Of a stretch of 9,753 nucleotides of DNA, positions 4,521 to 9,168 are shown piece by piece. The notes beneath the pieces were generated by a model. That model saw only the letters and a list, made by a program, of their open reading frames with translations. It was not told the DNA's origin and did not search any database. Every line of letters starts with the position of its first letter. Position 1 is the first letter of the stretch. The position numbers were made by a program, and so were the translations under genes. Source of the DNA: Gammaproteobacteria bacterium (GTDB taxonomy: Bacteria > Pseudomonadota > Gammaproteobacteria > Burkholderiales > Thiobacillaceae); NCBI GenBank assembly GCA_018820745.1, contig JAHJNP010000231.1:1-9753 (forward strand), given 5' to 3'.

Positions 4521-5525
4521 ATGTGGATGAACATCGCAGCGCACACCGAAAAGAAGCCTGTGGAGTCATACAGGCATGATGGAAGCGTCATGAAGCGTTC
4601 ATGGAAAGACAGCATCCACCAGCAGCGCGAGGAACTGGCGCGCATGCTGCGGGAGCCGCTGGGGCAACTGGCCGAGCGGTGCGCACCGGCATGGGGCGAT
4701 TGCAATGCGCTGGATGCGGTTCTCGCGGAGAACTTCCCCGGCATTCCGCATTGCTCGGTCCTGTACTGCGTGGACATGGACGGGATACAGGTCTGCAACA
4801 ACATCGGCCCAACGGGAATCGTGCTCGACCATTTCGGGAGCGATCGCTCGCAGCGCCCGTACATGCAGGAAGCGGTGCCGGTCTGGGGGTTTCTGCTCTC
4901 CGACGCCTACATCGGGCAGAGCGAACACCGGCCTTCGCTCACCGCGCTCCAGGTGGTGCACCGGGATTCGGTGGTGGTGGGCTATCTCGGCGCCAACTTC
5001 GACTTGCGCAATCTGCCGGTGACGTCCGAACTCTACGAAGAACCGGACAACTGGCGCCAGGTGAAGGGCGATCCGGCAATCCGCGGCACGGTGTTTCAGC
5101 AAAGCCGGGTGGAAAGCCCGATGGACGGCAATCTGGAACCGGCGCTGTCCATCCTGGAGGAACTGCTGACGGAGCGCGGCGTATTTCAATGCCAGATCCA
5201 TTTTTCCAGCAGCCTGGCCACCATCTGGACGCTGGACGACCCCTTGCGCTACCGCATCCTGGATCACGAGACCCTGAGCGATCCGGACATCTGCCTGCTC
5301 TATCCGCCGCGCACCTATCCGCCCGATGCCGCGATCGCGCCAGGCGAAATCGGCCGTATCCTGAAGACCCTGCAGGCCTTGCGCCTGACCGACCCGACGA
5401 TCTACCTGCGCGTCGCGTCGATCAACATTTTCAACGGCATGGTGAGCGTGACCTTTTCCTGCGATGGCTCGCATTACATGCCGCACGACGAGTTCCTGAC
5501 CAAGGACACGTCTTTTTGGTTTTGA
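4521..5525 (+). CDS. Soluble Cache/PDC-sensor-like protein with unknown C-terminal domain
   Basis: This is a 334-residue protein of unknown role. Residues about 60-165 read as a Cache/PDC sensor fold: strand SVLYCVDMDGIQVCNNIG (79-96), the signature DRSQRPYMQEA (108-118), LLSDAYIGQSEHRPSLT (125-141) and the closing strands SVVVGYLGANFDL (150-162). In Cache families the R-P-Y segment and an acidic residue line the ligand pocket. The C-terminal ~130 residues (about 205-334) form a separate domain I do not recognise, ending KDTSFWF. Cache domains usually sit outside the membrane in chemoreceptors and kinases, but here there is no signal peptide, no transmembrane helix and no kinase, GGDEF or methyl-accepting domain. 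It is therefore probably a cytoplasmic sensor or binding protein acting through partners. The long leader carries a sigma-54 promoter nearly identical in core to that of the PEP-CTERM gene. Gene call firm; fold good; function open. Confidence 0.88.
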   Translation: MWMNIAAHTEKKPVESYRHDGSVMKRSWKDSIHQQREELARMLREPLGQLAERCAPAWGDCNALDAVLAENFPGIPHCSVLYCVDMDGIQVCNNIGPTGIVLDHFGSDRSQRPYMQEAVPVWGFLLSDAYIGQSEHRPSLTALQVVHRDSVVVGYLGANFDLRNLPVTSELYEEPDNWRQVKGDPAIRGTVFQQSRVESPMDGNLEPALSILEELLTERGVFQCQIHFSSSLATIWTLDDPLRYRILDHETLSDPDICLLYPPRTYPPDAAIAPGEIGRILKTLQALRLTDPTIYLRVASINIFNGMVSVTFSCDGSHYMPHDEFLTKDTSFWF

Positions 5526-5574
5526 ATGGGGCACGAAATGGAAAGGGCGAATGGGCAAGCCTGTTTCACTTTCA

Positions 5575-5603
5575 TTGTCAGCGTGCGAATTGATTGCTAA
5601 CTT
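5575..5603 (+). promoter_or_regulatory. Candidate sigma-70 promoter of the helical small protein
   Basis: TTGTCA (5575-5580, 5 of 6) is followed after 17 bases by TAACTT (5598-5603), a poor -10. If real, the start would be near 5610, 44 bases before the gene. Read-through from the preceding gene is the alternative, as no terminator separates them. Confidence 0.3.
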
Positions 5604-5653
5604 TAAATCGTCGGGATGGCGGCAAGTTTCTTTTCGTGGCGGGAGGATTGGCG

Positions 5654-5956
5654 ATGACCAAATTGGATCAACTGGTGCAGCAACATATCCTCGAGCATGA
5701 ATCCCGCCTGAAACATGTGGACGAATTGCTCGAACGCGCCCAGAACGACATTGCCCAAGCGGGAGGCAGCGACACGGGTGAATCATTGACCAGCCTGAAG
5801 CTGGAACGCGACAAATTGTCCAGGCGCGTCGAGGAATTCAAACTCAAGCCCCCCGGCCAGTGGTCAAAAGAAGAATTCGAGAAAACGGGTCCCATGGTTG
5901 TTTGGGATGCGCTGGCCCAGCAACTGGAAAAAATGATCGAGCGCATGGAACGCTGA
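5654..5956 (+). CDS. Charged helical (coiled-coil) protein of unknown function
   Basis: This is a 100-residue protein. The start is set by GGGAGGA (5641-5647); an in-frame ATG at 5594 has no ribosome site. I do not recognise a named family. Residues 1-35 form a charged helix (KLDQLVQQHILEHESRLKHVDELLERAQ). A Gly/Ser-rich break (AGGSDTGES, 36-44) leads to a second helix with heptads (LTSLKLERDKLSRRVEEFKL, 45-64). Then come PPGQWSKEEFEKTGPM and a third helix (VVWDALAQQLEKMIERMER). It has no Cys, no signal peptide and no membrane segment. The layout fits a small three-helix cytoplasmic protein that self-associates or binds a partner. It lies 128 bases after the Cache-protein gene on the same strand, so the two may be co-transcribed; a hairpin overlaps its stop codon. 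Confidence 0.82.
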   Translation: MTKLDQLVQQHILEHESRLKHVDELLERAQNDIAQAGGSDTGESLTSLKLERDKLSRRVEEFKLKPPGQWSKEEFEKTGPMVVWDALAQQLEKMIERMER

Positions 5957-5977
5957 GTACCCGTTTGGGTATTCTTT
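5955..5977 (+). terminator. Terminator overlapping the stop of the helical protein gene
   Basis: GAGTACCC (5955-5962), loop GTTT and GGGTATTC (5967-5974) form an 8-bp stem with one G-U pair, followed by TTT. The stem begins inside the TGA stop codon. It is modest but well placed, facing the convergent lipocalin gene. Confidence 0.5.
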
Positions 5978-6027
5978 CGCGGTGGCGGAATTTATCCGGG
6001 CCTGACCCGCCCGATTCGCTGGCCGCA

Positions 6028-6558
6028 TCAATGCGCGGGCCGGGTGTGCTGCGTTCTCAGGAACGCCTGCCGGTCGAACCCAAGCGCATCGGCCCGCGTC
6101 AGCAACTTCTCCAGCGTCGCCTCATCCAGATCCGGCTCCCGCGCCAGAATCCAGGCGTATTTGCGGTCCGGCTCGCCAACCAGCACCCAGCGGTAATCCG
6201 GGTCGAGTTGCAGAACCCAGTAGTCGCCGTAGAAGGGCCAGAAAAAGCTCACCCGCAGCTTTGCGCCATTGCTGCCCTCAACAAGCTTGGCGACCCCGCT
6301 GACCTGTTCCAGCCTGCCGTCAGCCGTGCGACACTGATTCACCACCGACACATCCGTTCCATCCGGACGATACGTCGCCCGGGTATCCGAAATACACATC
6401 GCCTGAAAGCGGTTGGGCAGCCGGGCGATCTCGTGCCAGGTGCCGTAATAGCGGCCCAGGTCAACGGCCCCGACAGTCGGAAGCGGCGGCGCAGGTGGTG
6501 CGCAGGCTGCAAGCGCAGCCGCGGCAAGGATGGCGGCGAAGCAGGGGACAGGCTTCAT
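6028..6558 (-). CDS. blc: Blc-type outer-membrane lipocalin lipoprotein
   Basis: This is a 176-residue lipoprotein of the bacterial lipocalin family. Residues 1-19 are a lipoprotein signal with lipobox LAAC (C19 lipidated). It has no Asp at +2 (Ala20), which is compatible with outer-membrane sorting. The first lipocalin motif is GRYYGTWHEIARLPNRFQ (35-52), with the invariant G-x-W at 39-41. The second is the LDPDYRWVLVGEPDRKYAWILARE segment (118-141). FFWPFYGDYWV (105-115) is the typical Blc core strand, and C55/C76 may form a disulfide. Family members bind fatty acids or lysophospholipids and are linked to membrane stress. No clear Shine-Dalgarno precedes either possible start: the ATG at 6556-6558, chosen because it gives a normal lipoprotein leader, or the one five codons earlier at 6571-6573. 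The upstream membrane protein gene on the same strand ends 72-87 bases away, so an operon is likely and would explain the weak ribosome site. Confidence 0.94.
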   Translation of the reverse strand: MKPVPCFAAILAAAALAACAPPAPPLPTVGAVDLGRYYGTWHEIARLPNRFQAMCISDTRATYRPDGTDVSVVNQCRTADGRLEQVSGVAKLVEGSNGAKLRVSFFWPFYGDYWVLQLDPDYRWVLVGEPDRKYAWILAREPDLDEATLEKLLTRADALGFDRQAFLRTQHTRPAH

Positions 6559-6644
6559 GATCGGGTTTGGCATGGGATGGGAAGGTGTCCGGGTTGGCCC
6601 TGCATAATAATCATGCTGATCATGTCCCGCCGGGCGGTGCCTGT

Positions 6645-7007
6645 TCAGGTGTACGGCGGCCGCTTTCCGAAGCCGTACGCGATCGGCAGCACGAGCGCCA
6701 CCGCCAGCAGCGGCACCCAGTAAAGGGTGGCGTCGCGGTAGCCGTCGTAGCGCAGGAAGCGCTCGTCGACCACCACCGCCAGGGTGGCGCCCAGCAGGAC
6801 CAGTCCGGACGCAAGCAACCACGGGCCGCGCAGGCTTTCGCTGAACATGCCGTAGATCACGAAAGGCGTCAGCACCGCTGCCAGCGCGATGGCATCGACC
6901 TTGTAGCCCACGGTGTAGAAGGGCACCAGTGAGGCCATGGCCGCGGCTGCGCATCCGAGCAGGATGATGAAGTAGGCCGCAATGCGGTAATCCCGGATTG
7001 TCACCAT
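6645..7007 (-). CDS. Small four-helix membrane protein of unknown function
   Basis: This is a 120-residue integral membrane protein. AAGGAGGA five bases before the ATG at 7005-7007 fixes the start; upstream in-frame ATGs as far as 7142 encode Arg/Cys-rich, non-protein-like sequence. Four hydrophobic segments are visible, at about 10-31, 38-55, 61-80 and 95-113, joined by short loops. The only polar stretch of note is DERFLRYDGYRD (81-92) between helices 3 and 4. The C-terminus is GKRPPYT. I do not recognise a family or any catalytic motif. The lipocalin lipoprotein gene follows on the same strand, so a shared envelope or lipid-related role is possible, but this is inference from position only. 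A good -10 element lies 30 bases upstream. Confidence 0.85.
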   Translation of the reverse strand: MVTIRDYRIAAYFIILLGCAAAAMASLVPFYTVGYKVDAIALAAVLTPFVIYGMFSESLRGPWLLASGLVLLGATLAVVVDERFLRYDGYRDATLYWVPLLAVALVLPIAYGFGKRPPYT

Positions 7008-7012
7008 GGCAT

Positions 7013-7020
7013 TCCTCCTT
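7013..7020 (-). promoter_or_regulatory. Ribosome binding site of the four-helix membrane protein
   Basis: On the minus strand this reads AAGGAGGA, five bases before the ATG at 7005-7007. It is the strongest ribosome site in this part of the window and rules out the longer frame. Confidence 0.75.
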
Positions 7021-7036
7021 GGGCGGGCGATGATCA

Positions 7037-7042
7037 AGTATA
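7037..7042 (-). promoter_or_regulatory. -10 element of the membrane protein/lipocalin unit
   Basis: TATACT (5 of 6) on the minus strand places the start near 7030, with a leader of about 23 bases that just contains the ribosome site. No good -35 is visible. A dyad, AGGCAGGG (7042-7049) and CCCTGGCCT (7058-7066), fills the spacer and -35 zone, which would suit a repressor or an activator. Confidence 0.4.
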
Positions 7043-7066
7043 GGCAGGGTGGTTTCGCCCTGGCCT

Positions 7067-7370
7067 GTTCGAGGGAGATCGGCGCCCGCGCTTTCGTCCG
7101 GCACCGGCAGCATCTGAAGCGGAGACGAAAGGGGCGGCGCAAGCCGGCTCTTCAGCCCAACACCGGCAACATGTCCGGATCTGCCCCCGGCGTGCAATGC
7201 GCAAGGGCCGGTAAAGGGACAACCGACGTTCGAATCCAGGCAACGCCGATTTGAAATTGGTCTACATTGCGATGAGGCACAGGCCCTGCCTTTTGTTGAC
7301 GGGCGCTGAGCCCAGGCAGGGAAATCGCGCCTGCACAACAGGTGCCCGCCAGGCACGCCTCACACACCAG
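7067..7370. other. Divergent intergenic region before the HiPIP gene
   Basis: No gene is supported. I could not find a convincing sigma-70 or sigma-54 promoter for the HiPIP gene. The main structure is the compound hairpin at 7284-7321, followed by a CCTG-CACAA-CAGG dyad (about 7330-7343), both likely within its leader. Confidence 0.45.
7284..7321 (+). other. Compound hairpin in the HiPIP leader
   Basis: The outer arms CCCTGCC (7284-7290) and GGCAGGG (7315-7321) enclose an inner stem, GGGC (7301-7304) and GCCC (7310-7313). It lies 65-100 bases before the start codon. It may be a regulatory RNA element or a protein site. Confidence 0.35.
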
Positions 7371-7385
7371 AAAGGAGTGTTCGAC

Positions 7386-7838
7386 ATGAAAATCCTCACT
7401 CGCAGCCGGAACCCGTCCGGAAGCATGCCCTTCCCCGATGCACACCTCACCGAAGCGGATGACCCGTCCCGCAGGACCCTGCTGCGCGGCGCGCTGGCCG
7501 CCGGGTGCAGCCTGCTGGTCCCGGCCGCCTTGCTCGGCTGCGACCGCGGGACACAGACGGATGCAACCGGCACCACCCCGGACGACGCAACCGGCACCGC
7601 CCCGATGACCCCCGCCCCCGAATCGGCCGAGCCGACCAGTCCGGCGCCCGGCACCGGGTCAACCGCCGCACCGGCGGCTGGAAAAGTGTCGCAGGCAAGC
7701 GTGCAATACCAGAATCAGCCGAAGGACGGACAGTCGTGTGCCAATTGCATACACTTCATTGCGCCGAACGCCTGCAAAGTGGTCGAAGGCGTAGTCAGTC
7801 CGGAGGGATGGTGCGTCATTTGGGTCGGACAGACGTGA
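7386..7838 (+). CDS. Tat-exported, probably lipid-anchored high-potential iron-sulfur protein (HiPIP)
   Basis: This is a 150-residue precursor. AAAGGAG lies eight bases before the ATG. A twin-arginine motif (SRRTLL, 28-33) precedes a hydrophobic stretch ending LLGC (49-52), which reads as a lipobox with C52 as the anchor. Residues 55-99 are a Pro/Thr/Ala/Gly-rich linker. The C-terminal domain (about 100-150) has the four cluster cysteines C118, C121, C130 and C143 (C-x2-C-x8-C-x12-C) and the GWCVIW ending typical of small HiPIPs. These bind one 4Fe-4S cluster at high potential and shuttle electrons in the periplasm between bc1-type complexes and oxidases or reaction centres. Tat export fits a cluster inserted in the cytoplasm. 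Unusual here are the long n-region, the lipobox and the tether, which together imply a membrane-bound carrier. A cytochrome c gene lies nearby on the other strand. Confidence 0.93.
   Translation: MKILTRSRNPSGSMPFPDAHLTEADDPSRRTLLRGALAAGCSLLVPAALLGCDRGTQTDATGTTPDDATGTAPMTPAPESAEPTSPAPGTGSTAAPAAGKVSQASVQYQNQPKDGQSCANCIHFIAPNACKVVEGVVSPEGWCVIWVGQT
7563..7604 (+). repeat. Direct repeat encoding the HiPIP tether
   Basis: GCAACCGGCACCACCCCG (7563-7580) and GCAACCGGCACCGCCCCG (7587-7604) differ at one base, with a 24-base period. They encode ATGTTP and ATGTAP. The near-identity in DNA points to a recent duplication that lengthened the linker. Confidence 0.7.
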
Positions 7839-7854
7839 GTCGCAACGGAGGCCT

Positions 7855-7917
7855 GGGCAGACCCGGTCCACCGGGGTTGGCCCTGACCTCTCCGCTTGAT
7901 GAAGCCGCGGTCTGCCC
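7855..7917. terminator. Inverted repeat between the convergent HiPIP and DUF3465 genes
   Basis: GGGCAGACC (7855-7863) and GGTCTGCCC (7909-7917) are perfect 9-base arms 45 bases apart. An inner CCCGG-TCCA-CCGGG hairpin (7862-7875) overlaps the left arm and would compete with it. No U-tract is present, so a bidirectional terminator is only a guess based on position. Confidence 0.3.
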
Positions 7918-7933
7918 TATCGCCTCTTCCCGG

Positions 7934-8392
7934 TCACTGATAGATCCGTCCATCGTGCCGGATCCAGCCTGCGGGGTGGCGGCCCTGCGGGTCGTGGTGC
8001 GTCCAGTGAATCACGCCGCCTTTCGGGTTCCATTCATACTCGCCGTAAAACGCCACCGTGTCTCCCGTGCGCAACCCGTCGATGCGCGGCGCCAGATCGA
8101 TATTGTGCGACATCAGCAGCGTCCGCCCGGAATCCAGCCGAACGATGAAGCGTTGATGCCGGCTGCCGCTGTTGTCGTCCGCCAGGATTTTCACCACCGT
8201 CCCCCGCCCTTCAACCAGCTGGCTGCCGAGGCGGTTGGCGAAGGCGTGTTCGATGGCGGCATCGTTGCTGTCACGCGCCGCAAGTGACACGCCGGGAGGT
8301 GCGGCCTTGCGGCTCTCCGGGGCGTCGGGGCCCGGAGCGAGTGCGAAATAAGCAGCGGCGGCGAGCGCGGCGATCAGCAGGAGCGTCTTCAT
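7934..8392 (-). CDS. DUF3465 domain exported protein
   Basis: This is a 152-residue protein. Residues 1-20 are a hydrophobic signal or anchor segment (MKTLLLIAALAAAAYFALAP), followed by a polar linker. The DUF3465 domain spans about 45-152. It begins with a helix (AAIEHAFANRL) and continues GRGTVVKILADDNSGSRHQRF (62-82), LLMSHNIDLAPRI (92-104), GDTVAFYGEYEWNPKGG (110-126), then VIHWTHHDPQGRHPAGWI and a C-terminal IYQ. The short barrel-like strands, with His79, His96, His129, His132 and His133, recall small nucleic-acid- or metal-binding beta barrels, but the family has no known function and that likeness is inference. Export suggests a periplasmic role. No clear Shine-Dalgarno precedes the ATG. 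The cytochrome c gene ends only 55 bases upstream on the same strand, so translation from a shared transcript is likely. Confidence 0.92.
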   Translation of the reverse strand: MKTLLLIAALAAAAYFALAPGPDAPESRKAAPPGVSLAARDSNDAAIEHAFANRLGSQLVEGRGTVVKILADDNSGSRHQRFIVRLDSGRTLLMSHNIDLAPRIDGLRTGDTVAFYGEYEWNPKGGVIHWTHHDPQGRHPAGWIRHDGRIYQ

Positions 8393-8447
8393 CGGGTCGG
8401 CGACGATGGCGTGTCAGATTTTAAGCGGCCTGGCCCCCTCGATCGGA

Positions 8448-8918
8448 TCAATACTTGACCTTCATTTTCGCCAGTTCCTCCTTCGTCACGGCCGGCATGT
8501 CGCCCTTCGCGTCCCAGCGTTTGTGGGTCCAGGCATCCTCGCCGACCCAGGCCTTGAAGACTTCGAAATTCTTCTGGCGCTCTTCATCCGTCGCACCGAG
8601 GTAGCGATACATGTTCCCCGGCTTGCCATCCTTGGAGTTCTTCCCGTCGTCGAGCCGGCGCATGATCGCGCCGGTATCCGGCCAGCCCACAAATATGATC
8701 AGGTCCGCGTAGGTATCCATGCGCGGCCCCTTGTTCATTTTCTTGTACTTGTCCTGGTTCTCCAGAAACTCGCCGAGATAAGGCGACTTCGCGCCGTGGC
8801 ACGCCGAGCACTTGGCATCCCAAAGCGGACGGATGTCCTTGCGATAGGTGACCTCGGACGCCAGCGCCGAGCCGGCCAGTAACAGACTGATGATTGATGG
8901 AACGATTGCCTTGAGCAT
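8448..8918 (-). CDS. Monoheme c-type cytochrome, periplasmic
   Basis: This is a 156-residue precursor. GGAGGA just upstream fixes the ATG at 8916-8918; an ATG four codons earlier overlaps that ribosome site and is unlikely. The signal peptide is residues 1-20 (ALA cleavage before SEVTY). The mature protein starts with TYRKDIRPLWDAKCSACHG: C37, C40 and H41 form the single CxxCH heme-attachment motif. M103 in GNMYRYLG, or another downstream Met, may be the distal ligand. The middle (KYKKMNKGPRMDTYADLIIFVGWPDTGAIMRRLDDG) and the aromatic tail (FKAWVGEDAWTHKRW) are conserved-looking, but I cannot tie them to a named cytochrome subclass. The RPLWDAKCSACHG form resembles small periplasmic cytochromes that feed or drain a larger oxidoreductase. 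No enzyme partner lies in the window. A DUF3465 gene follows in the same direction; an EAL-protein gene is divergent. Confidence 0.93.
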   Translation of the reverse strand: MLKAIVPSIISLLLAGSALASEVTYRKDIRPLWDAKCSACHGAKSPYLGEFLENQDKYKKMNKGPRMDTYADLIIFVGWPDTGAIMRRLDDGKNSKDGKPGNMYRYLGATDEERQKNFEVFKAWVGEDAWTHKRWDAKGDMPAVTKEELAKMKVKY

Positions 8919-8922
8919 GATT

Positions 8923-8928
8923 TCCTCC
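8923..8928 (-). promoter_or_regulatory. Ribosome binding site deciding the cytochrome c start
   Basis: On the minus strand this reads GGAGGA, ending four bases before the ATG at 8916-8918. The in-frame ATG at 8928-8930 overlaps it. Confidence 0.7.
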
Positions 8929-8984
8929 ATCTATAACGACGGGAACCCGGGTGTTCGGCGGCGGTTGCGCCGCGCCGCGTGCAG

Positions 8985-8990
8985 ATTACA
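8985..8990 (-). promoter_or_regulatory. Candidate -10 element of the cytochrome c gene
   Basis: TGTAAT (5 of 6) on the minus strand would place the start near 8978, with a 60-base leader containing a GC-rich dyad (about 8957-8980). No matching -35 is visible. Confidence 0.25.
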
Positions 8991-9065
8991 ACGAAAGCCT
9001 GCCCGATGCCTCATTTAACGATTCCCCCCGTCCAGTACCGCATCCCCTCGCCCCGAAACCGCCGG

Positions 9066-9080
9066 CAATGCCTGGCATTG
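9066..9080. promoter_or_regulatory. Palindrome CAATGC-CTG-GCATTG between divergent genes
   Basis: Perfect 6-base arms surround a 3-base centre, roughly midway between the cytochrome c and EAL-protein genes. The form suits a dimeric regulator that could act on both. The regulator is unknown. Confidence 0.4.
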
Positions 9081-9117
9081 ATTGGGGGAAGCCTGCAACC
9101 GCAGGGGGAAACGAACT

Positions 9118-9125
9118 GATATGCT
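9118..9125 (+). promoter_or_regulatory. Candidate extended -10 promoter of the EAL-protein gene
   Basis: TGATATGCT (9117-9125) has the TGn extension and a 4-of-6 -10 hexamer, TATGCT. The start would be near 9132, 37 bases before the ATG. A CCTGC-AACC-GCAGG dyad (9092-9105) lies where a regulator could contact the -35 zone. Confidence 0.3.
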
Positions 9126-9168
9126 GCAGTCACAATTACACAACAAGTAGTCTTTGGAGGAGCGCTGA

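Noticed and set aside
4601..5593. Long plus-strand frame overlapping the Cache gene
   Set aside because: Arg/Gly/Ala/His-rich composition and no motif; the Cache frame carries the recognisable fold.
4599..5786. Long open frame on the minus strand opposite the Cache gene
   Set aside because: His/Arg/Val-rich composition, with no ribosome site or domain; it is the usual antisense shadow of a GC-rich gene and crosses two real genes.
7188..7204. CGGCGT-GCAAT-GCGCA before the HiPIP gene as a sigma-54 promoter
   Set aside because: GG and GC are in register, but most other consensus positions fail, unlike the two strong sites in the window.
7228..7237. GTTCGAATCC, like a tRNA T-loop
   Set aside because: The flanking bases do not form a T-stem, and no acceptor, anticodon or D arm is found around it.
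6559..7356. Upstream open-frame extension of the lipocalin on the minus strand
   Set aside because: It runs antisense-frame through the membrane protein gene, is Arg/Gly/His-rich and has no ribosome site; the lipoprotein signal marks the real start.
7505..8287. Plus-strand frame spanning the HiPIP gene and DUF3465
   Set aside because: It is out of frame with the cysteine-bearing HiPIP and antisense to DUF3465; composition is shadow-like.
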